NCBI RefSeq assembly: GCF_024806835.1 | Contig: NZ_JANTYU010000003.1 | Location: 248,001-312,000 of the forward strand | Reading direction: 5' to 3' | DNA length: 64,000 bases | Source of the DNA: Xanthomonas sp. 3793 | Lineage (GTDB): Bacteria > Pseudomonadota > Gammaproteobacteria > Xanthomonadales > Xanthomonadaceae | The notes under the pieces: model-generated | What the model saw: only the letters and a program-made list of their open reading frames with translations | Told to the model about the DNA's origin: nothing | The model's database searches: none | In this document: in pieces, positions 60,417-64,000 of the stretch | How positions within the stretch are numbered: the stretch's first letter is position 1 | How the letters are laid out: every line of letters begins with the position of its first letter | Program-made: the position numbers and the translations under genes

Positions 60417-61501
60417 CGCGGCGGCTCCAGTTCCAGCGAAGTGGCGAGTCTGTCATCGCGGGGCTGGCCCGCGCCTGCACGCAGCTGCCAACCGGCGCGG
60501 CCGAGCTGGGCGGTGAAGCGCTCCAGTTGCGCGGCGTCGCCGTGCAGCAAGGTGACGCGCAGCGGACCTTGTGGTTGGTAAGCGAGCGCATCCAGTTCCG
60601 CACCCGGTACTGCGTCGACTGCGGCGAACACTGCCGCCAGTTGCGTTGCGAATGCGCTCTGCGGGGCGCCGGCCTGGCGCGTCTTGTCAGCGCCATAGGG
60701 CATGCCACTCGGACCCATCAGCTGGGCGCTGCGCCGCTGCAGGAGCTGCGCACCGATGTCGTAACGCAGGCTCTGCGCCACCATCACAAGCACAGGCGAG
60801 AGCACCAGCAGCGCAAGCAACCACGCAAGCGTGCGTGGCCGCAGGCCCTCCCGTTGCGGCGTTGACGCAGCAAAGCCTTGCTGGCGCAGATTGATCGGCG
60901 CGGTGGCGGCATGCCGCGCAAACTGCGCGATGGCGTGCATTGGATCCGGCCCCGGCGGCAGCATTGGGGCGATCGGAAGCGATGCGACCAGCACCTGCGC
61001 CAGCTGCGGCTCCAGGCTGCAGGCGATACGCGTGCCACGCAGCAACCAGCGGCCATCCCAGTGCAGCAGCGTCGGCGGCTGATCCGGCGGCGCGGCGGCC
61101 AGCAGCAGACAGTCGGGCACTACCGCATCGGGGACGACACCCAGCTCTGCCGCACGGTCGAGCCACTGCCGCATCACCGCGCCATCCACTGCGGCCACCA
61201 GCCGCGTACCATCGCTCTGCGCCTGGTCGGCGATCACCACATGCAGCGCCTGTGCATCGCCTGCCAGATGCTCGGCCAGCTGCAGCCGCGCCGCAGCCAG
61301 CGATTGCGCGATGCTGCGCCCGGGCAAGGCCAGCCAACGCAGATGCACGTCCACGCCCGGCACCACCAGCACCGTCTGCGTCGTTGGCGCGCGTTGCGCA
61401 TTCAACGCATCCTGCGCCAACACGTGGCCGTGTGCATCCACGCGCACGCTGATGGGCTGCGCTGTGGCATCGGCCGGCAACAACAGTAGGGTGCTACTCA
61501 T
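60413..61501 (-). CDS. xcsL: T2SS assembly platform protein XcsL (GspL)
   Basis: The product is 362 aa from the ATG at 61501 (MSSTLLLLPADATAQ), in an ATGA overlap with the xcsK stop. The frame stays open far upstream, but only as a GC by-product through xcsK. The cytoplasmic actin-like half is followed by a membrane segment near 241-262 (TLAWLLALLVLSPVLVMVAQ) and a periplasmic domain. It should recruit the Xcs ATPase, which lies beyond the right edge. Confidence 0.92.
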   Translation of the reverse strand: MSSTLLLLPADATAQPISVRVDAHGHVLAQDALNAQRAPTTQTVLVVPGVDVHLRWLALPGRSIAQSLAAARLQLAEHLAGDAQALHVVIADQAQSDGTRLVAAVDGAVMRQWLDRAAELGVVPDAVVPDCLLLAAAPPDQPPTLLHWDGRWLLRGTRIACSLEPQLAQVLVASLPIAPMLPPGPDPMHAIAQFARHAATAPINLRQQGFAASTPQREGLRPRTLAWLLALLVLSPVLVMVAQSLRYDIGAQLLQRRSAQLMGPSGMPYGADKTRQAGAPQSAFATQLAAVFAAVDAVPGAELDALAYQPQGPLRVTLLHGDAAQLERFTAQLGRAGWQLRAGAGQPRDDRLATSLELEPPR

Positions 61502-62490
61502 TCGTCGGGGCTCCATTGACGTGCCACCAGCCGCACGCGGCCGGCAGGGTCCTGTTGCAGCAATGCCTCCAGCAGAACCTGCGCACCGGCGTGGTCGACC
61601 TGGCTGTAGAGGGAAAAATAGGACGTGCGCAATTGGATCTGCTGAAACACCGCATCCGGCAACGCCGCCTGCATGAGTGCGGGCTGCTTCCAGAACACCG
61701 CTGCATCGCGCCAACCGCCAACCGGCCGCGCGGCGATGATGCGGCGTGCGGCCGGCAACTCCACCGCGCCTTCGGTCAAGGCCGCCAGCACCGGCGCATC
61801 TTCGGCGCGTAGCGTGTTGATGTTGATCGGCGACAACCGCCCTTCGGGCAATGCGCACACATAGGGTTGCAGCTGCGCGACGAGCGCCGGCGTGTAACCG
61901 GCGACGGCGCGCAGCTCGCTGACGCCGGCCAACAAGGTCGCGCCGGTGCGCGCCGGCACCGCCGCTTGCAGATAGCGGTCGTCTTCGGCGCCCTGCGCGC
62001 CCGGCTGGGTATCGCTGTCGATCCAGTCCACCAGCGCATCGGTGAGCTCCTGCGCCTGTTGCGTGGCGATACCCAGCGCGTCCAGCAAGGCCAGGTACTG
62101 GTTGGCGCCATCGTCGCTGCGTTGCCACTGCTCGGGTGCGCCCATCACCACGCTGTTGAGGTTGAAGCAGCCGCCGCGATCGCGCAGCCGTACGCTCACC
62201 ATTCCATCGTCCAGCGGGAAGTTGATCGGTTGGTCGTTCCAGCCACCGTCCAGCGTGGTGCGCAGCGGGTCGCGCCTGGCCAAGGCCTGCAAGCGTTGCC
62301 GCGCCACGGCCTCGCTGCCCAGCGCATACCACTGCGCCTGCGTCATCGCTTCTGCGTTGCCGCTGCGGCGCAACCCAAAGCGCAGGTCGTTCAATACTGC
62401 CACCATCAGCAGCGTCATCACCGCCACCAGCAACAGCACCGTCAGCAATGCGACGCCGCGTTGTTGCGCAGGGGCATGCAGCGCACTCAT
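61498..62490 (-). CDS. xcsK: T2SS minor pseudopilin XcsK (GspK)
   Basis: The product is 330 aa from the ATG at 62490 (MSALHAPAQQRGVALLTVLLLVAVM), overlapping xcsJ by ATGA. The prepilin-type segment RGVALLTVLLLVAVMTLLMVAVL lacks Glu at +5, as is usual for GspK. The large domain has CFNLNSVV, LVDWIDSDTQP and ININTL motifs that match the family's helix-hairpin and calcium-site region. It is the tip subunit of the second pseudopilus. Confidence 0.94.
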   Translation of the reverse strand: MSALHAPAQQRGVALLTVLLLVAVMTLLMVAVLNDLRFGLRRSGNAEAMTQAQWYALGSEAVARQRLQALARRDPLRTTLDGGWNDQPINFPLDDGMVSVRLRDRGGCFNLNSVVMGAPEQWQRSDDGANQYLALLDALGIATQQAQELTDALVDWIDSDTQPGAQGAEDDRYLQAAVPARTGATLLAGVSELRAVAGYTPALVAQLQPYVCALPEGRLSPININTLRAEDAPVLAALTEGAVELPAARRIIAARPVGGWRDAAVFWKQPALMQAALPDAVFQQIQLRTSYFSLYSQVDHAGAQVLLEALLQQDPAGRVRLVARQWSPDE

Positions 62491-63089
62491 GCGCGCCCCT
62501 CCGGCAGCAGGAACAGCTGCCGTACGGGGCCCCATTGCTCCAGATCCAGCTCCAGCAACAGTGCATCCGGCAGTGCCTCCAGTCCGCCGCTCCAGCCATC
62601 GCTCCACTGCGCACGATAGTGAAACGCCACCTCGGCCGAACGCACACCGCGCAGCAGCACCTGCGGCGCCCCGGCCACCGCGCCATCCAGCGCCGGCCGC
62701 GCACTGCGCTCCAGACGTCCGTCGACGATGCGGTACTCGACGTATTGCAGCGACGCACGCGGCGCCTGATCCGGATTGCTCCAGCCACGCCGGACAAAGC
62801 CGAACAAAGGCCCCTGTGACCCGGGCGCACGTGCAACGAACGCGGTGCGCGCGGCGCTGCCATCGCTGTTGCGCGTGCGCCGTACCGCGGCCTGTTGCAG
62901 ATCGCTGCGCAGCAGGCCATGGACCAGTTGCAGTTCGCGCACCTGCTGCAGGCGCGCGCGCACCGCATCGCGCTGATCGATGCTTTGCCGCATCACCACC
63001 ACCGCGGCGCCGGCCACCAGCGCAAAGACCGCCAGCGCCACCAGCAGTTCGATCAGGGTGAAGCCCTGCATGCGCTGCGTGCGGCTCAT
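62487..63089 (-). CDS. xcsJ: T2SS minor pseudopilin XcsJ (GspJ)
   Basis: The product is 200 aa from the ATG at 63089 (MSRTQRMQGFTLIELLVALAVF), an ATGA overlap with xcsI. The cleavage site is G-F-T-L-I-E. The C-terminal domain contains EYRIVDGRLERSARP and VAFHYRAQWSDGW, as in GspJ. It acts with XcsI and XcsK at the tip. Confidence 0.94.
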   Translation of the reverse strand: MSRTQRMQGFTLIELLVALAVFALVAGAAVVVMRQSIDQRDAVRARLQQVRELQLVHGLLRSDLQQAAVRRTRNSDGSAARTAFVARAPGSQGPLFGFVRRGWSNPDQAPRASLQYVEYRIVDGRLERSARPALDGAVAGAPQVLLRGVRSAEVAFHYRAQWSDGWSGGLEALPDALLLELDLEQWGPVRQLFLLPEGRA

Positions 63090-63463
63090 TGCACGCTCCG
63101 CAATGTGCTCAGGCTGGCAATCTGCTGCGGCTGTCCTGCGGCGCGCACTTGCACCTCGATCCGCACCATGCCAGCGCTTGCCGGCAGCGCCTGGCGTTGC
63201 CAGTCCCAACGACGGCCACCCAGCAGGTCCTGGCCTTGCACAGGCGCCACTGCGGCGTTGGCCGGCGCCAGCATCGCCTCGATCGCCTGATTTTCCGCAA
63301 CCAACGCCGCAAGCATGCGTTCTTCCAGCACCACTGCCGTGCGCGTGCTTTCGCCCGACAGATTCAGCAACCCGACCACCGCCATGCCGAAGATGGCCAA
63401 TGCGACCATCAGCTCAAGCAGCGAAAATCCGGCGCAGGCGCGCTGGTTATCGACGCGGCGCAT
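63086..63463 (-). CDS. xcsI: T2SS minor pseudopilin XcsI (GspI)
   Basis: The product is 125 aa from the ATG at 63463 (MRRVDNQRACAGFSLLELMVAL). An ATG 24 bases earlier is possible but gives a longer leader. The cleavage site is G-F-S-L-L-E. It overlaps xcsH by 17 bases and xcsJ by 4. Confidence 0.93.
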   Translation of the reverse strand: MRRVDNQRACAGFSLLELMVALAIFGMAVVGLLNLSGESTRTAVVLEERMLAALVAENQAIEAMLAPANAAVAPVQGQDLLGGRRWDWQRQALPASAGMVRIEVQVRAAGQPQQIASLSTLRSVQ

Positions 63464-63947
63464 CGACCCGCACCACACCGGCGGCATCCACCATCACCTG
63501 CAGCTGGTGCTGCCCATCGTCCAGCGCGATGCGTTGCGGCGTGGCCGCACCGGTCGGGTCGAAGCGGACGCTCAACTGCGTACCGCCGCCCGGCAACTGC
63601 GCCTGCACGCCCGCAGGCCAGCGCGTGGCGGCGAACGGCGTCTGGTCCAGCGCAACCCAACGTCGCTGCGCCTGGCGACGGAACGTATAGCCGCCCGCGT
63701 CGATGCTGACTTCAACCATGCGCAGGCTCAGGATCGCCTCGTCGCGTGCATTGGCCAGTGCACTGGCCAGCATGTCGGCCTGAGCATGCAGATCCTGCCG
63801 CGTGTCCGGCACGGTCATCACTACCAGGGTGCTGGCAAGCGCGGTGATCACCAGTACCGCCAGCAGCTCGAGCAGGGTGAAGCCACGCATGCGTCCGCGA
63901 TGGCTGCGTATCGCCGTCCGTTGCGCGCTGGGTGGTGCAGTCAGCAC
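63447..63947 (-). CDS. xcsH: T2SS minor pseudopilin XcsH (GspH)
   Basis: The product is 166 aa; the leader of about 21 residues ends R-G-F-T-L-L-E and is followed by LLAVLVITALASTLVVMTV. An internal ATG (MRGFTLLE) would make a very short leader and is an alternative. The C-terminal domain carries FRRQAQRRWVALDQTPF, in the region where GspH relatives have the W-x-x-L motif. It starts 9 bases after the xcsG stop. Confidence 0.93.
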   Translation of the reverse strand: MLTAPPSAQRTAIRSHRGRMRGFTLLELLAVLVITALASTLVVMTVPDTRQDLHAQADMLASALANARDEAILSLRMVEVSIDAGGYTFRRQAQRRWVALDQTPFAATRWPAGVQAQLPGGGTQLSVRFDPTGAATPQRIALDDGQHQLQVMVDAAGVVRVDAPRR

Positions 63948-63956
63948 GGCGGCACC

Positions 63957-64000
63957 TCAGCGCCAGTTGCCGATGTCGGCATTGTCGGCATCGCCGCCTT
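63957..64000 (-). CDS. xcsG: T2SS major pseudopilin XcsG (GspG), C-terminal end only
   Basis: Only the last 14 codons are in the window. They read G-G-D-A-D-N-A-D-I-G-N-W-R then stop, the characteristic acidic calcium-binding end of major pseudopilins (compare SSYDSDIKYQ of XpsG). The rest lies beyond the right edge, presumably with xcsC-D-E-F upstream. Confidence 0.85.
   Translation of the reverse strand, partial: GGDADNADIGNWR

Noticed and set aside
61502..62968. Upstream extension of the xcsL frame through xcsK
   Set aside because: The frame is open but Arg/Ala/Cys-rich. The ATGA overlap at 61501 and the GspL-like start give a much better beginning.

Overview
The window reads as Xanthomonas chromosome (Gammaproteobacteria). 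It is GC-rich and carries two complete-type but differently ordered type II secretion (T2SS) clusters of the Xanthomonas Xps and Xcs kinds. It also has Hep_Hag/YadA trimeric adhesins, a large TonB-dependent receptor, a Xanthomonas-style N-acetylglucosamine (GlcNAc) operon, and the xerD / lptG-lptF / pepA / holC / valS / cca housekeeping block. No plasmid, phage, IS transposase, CRISPR or rRNA/tRNA genes were recognised.

Layout. 1-9971 (minus strand): xpsE-F-G-H-I-J-K-L-M-N-D, with xpsD cut by the left edge; most genes overlap by 4-17 bases. 10041-25171 (minus): two tandem modules, each a trimeric autotransporter adhesin followed by a secreted subtilisin-like protease (adhesin 2, protease 2, adhesin 1, protease 1 in transcription order). 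The two adhesins share an almost identical 795-bp 3' end. 25765-31249 (minus): purL, whose protein carries two in-frame insertions made of a GGGATTG-type intergenic repeat, then a dsbC-type disulfide isomerase. 31695-33463 (plus): xerD and an RDD-family membrane protein. 33781-36297 (minus): a small membrane protein behind lptG and lptF. 36405-43155 (plus): pepA, holC, valS and cca, with more copies of the repeat family and a 108-bp palindromic element between them. 43332-48277 (plus): a compact class II lanthipeptide operon (61-aa precursor, LanM synthetase, ABC exporter). 48331-58891 (minus): a TonB-dependent receptor, an S41-type protease-like protein and the GlcNAc operon nagR-nagP-nagQ-nagB-nagA. 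59248-64000 (minus): the second T2SS cluster, xcsG(partial)-H-I-J-K-L-M-N.

How the parts fit. The Xps system normally exports plant-cell-wall enzymes and proteases. The two secreted subtilases next to it are natural candidate cargo, and the adhesins are surface proteins that such proteases could trim. The TonB receptor, NagP, NagA and NagB together make a scavenging route for GlcNAc or chitin oligosaccharides, under LacI-type (NagQ) and GntR-type (NagR) control. A LacI-like palindrome upstream of the TonB receptor suggests it may belong to a LacI-type regulon.

The most novel item is the lanthipeptide operon. It is a Gram-negative class II system with a mersacidin-like leader motif (NPAG-x-x-F), five cysteines in the precursor, a full LanM, and an exporter that lacks the C39 peptidase domain that normally removes the leader.
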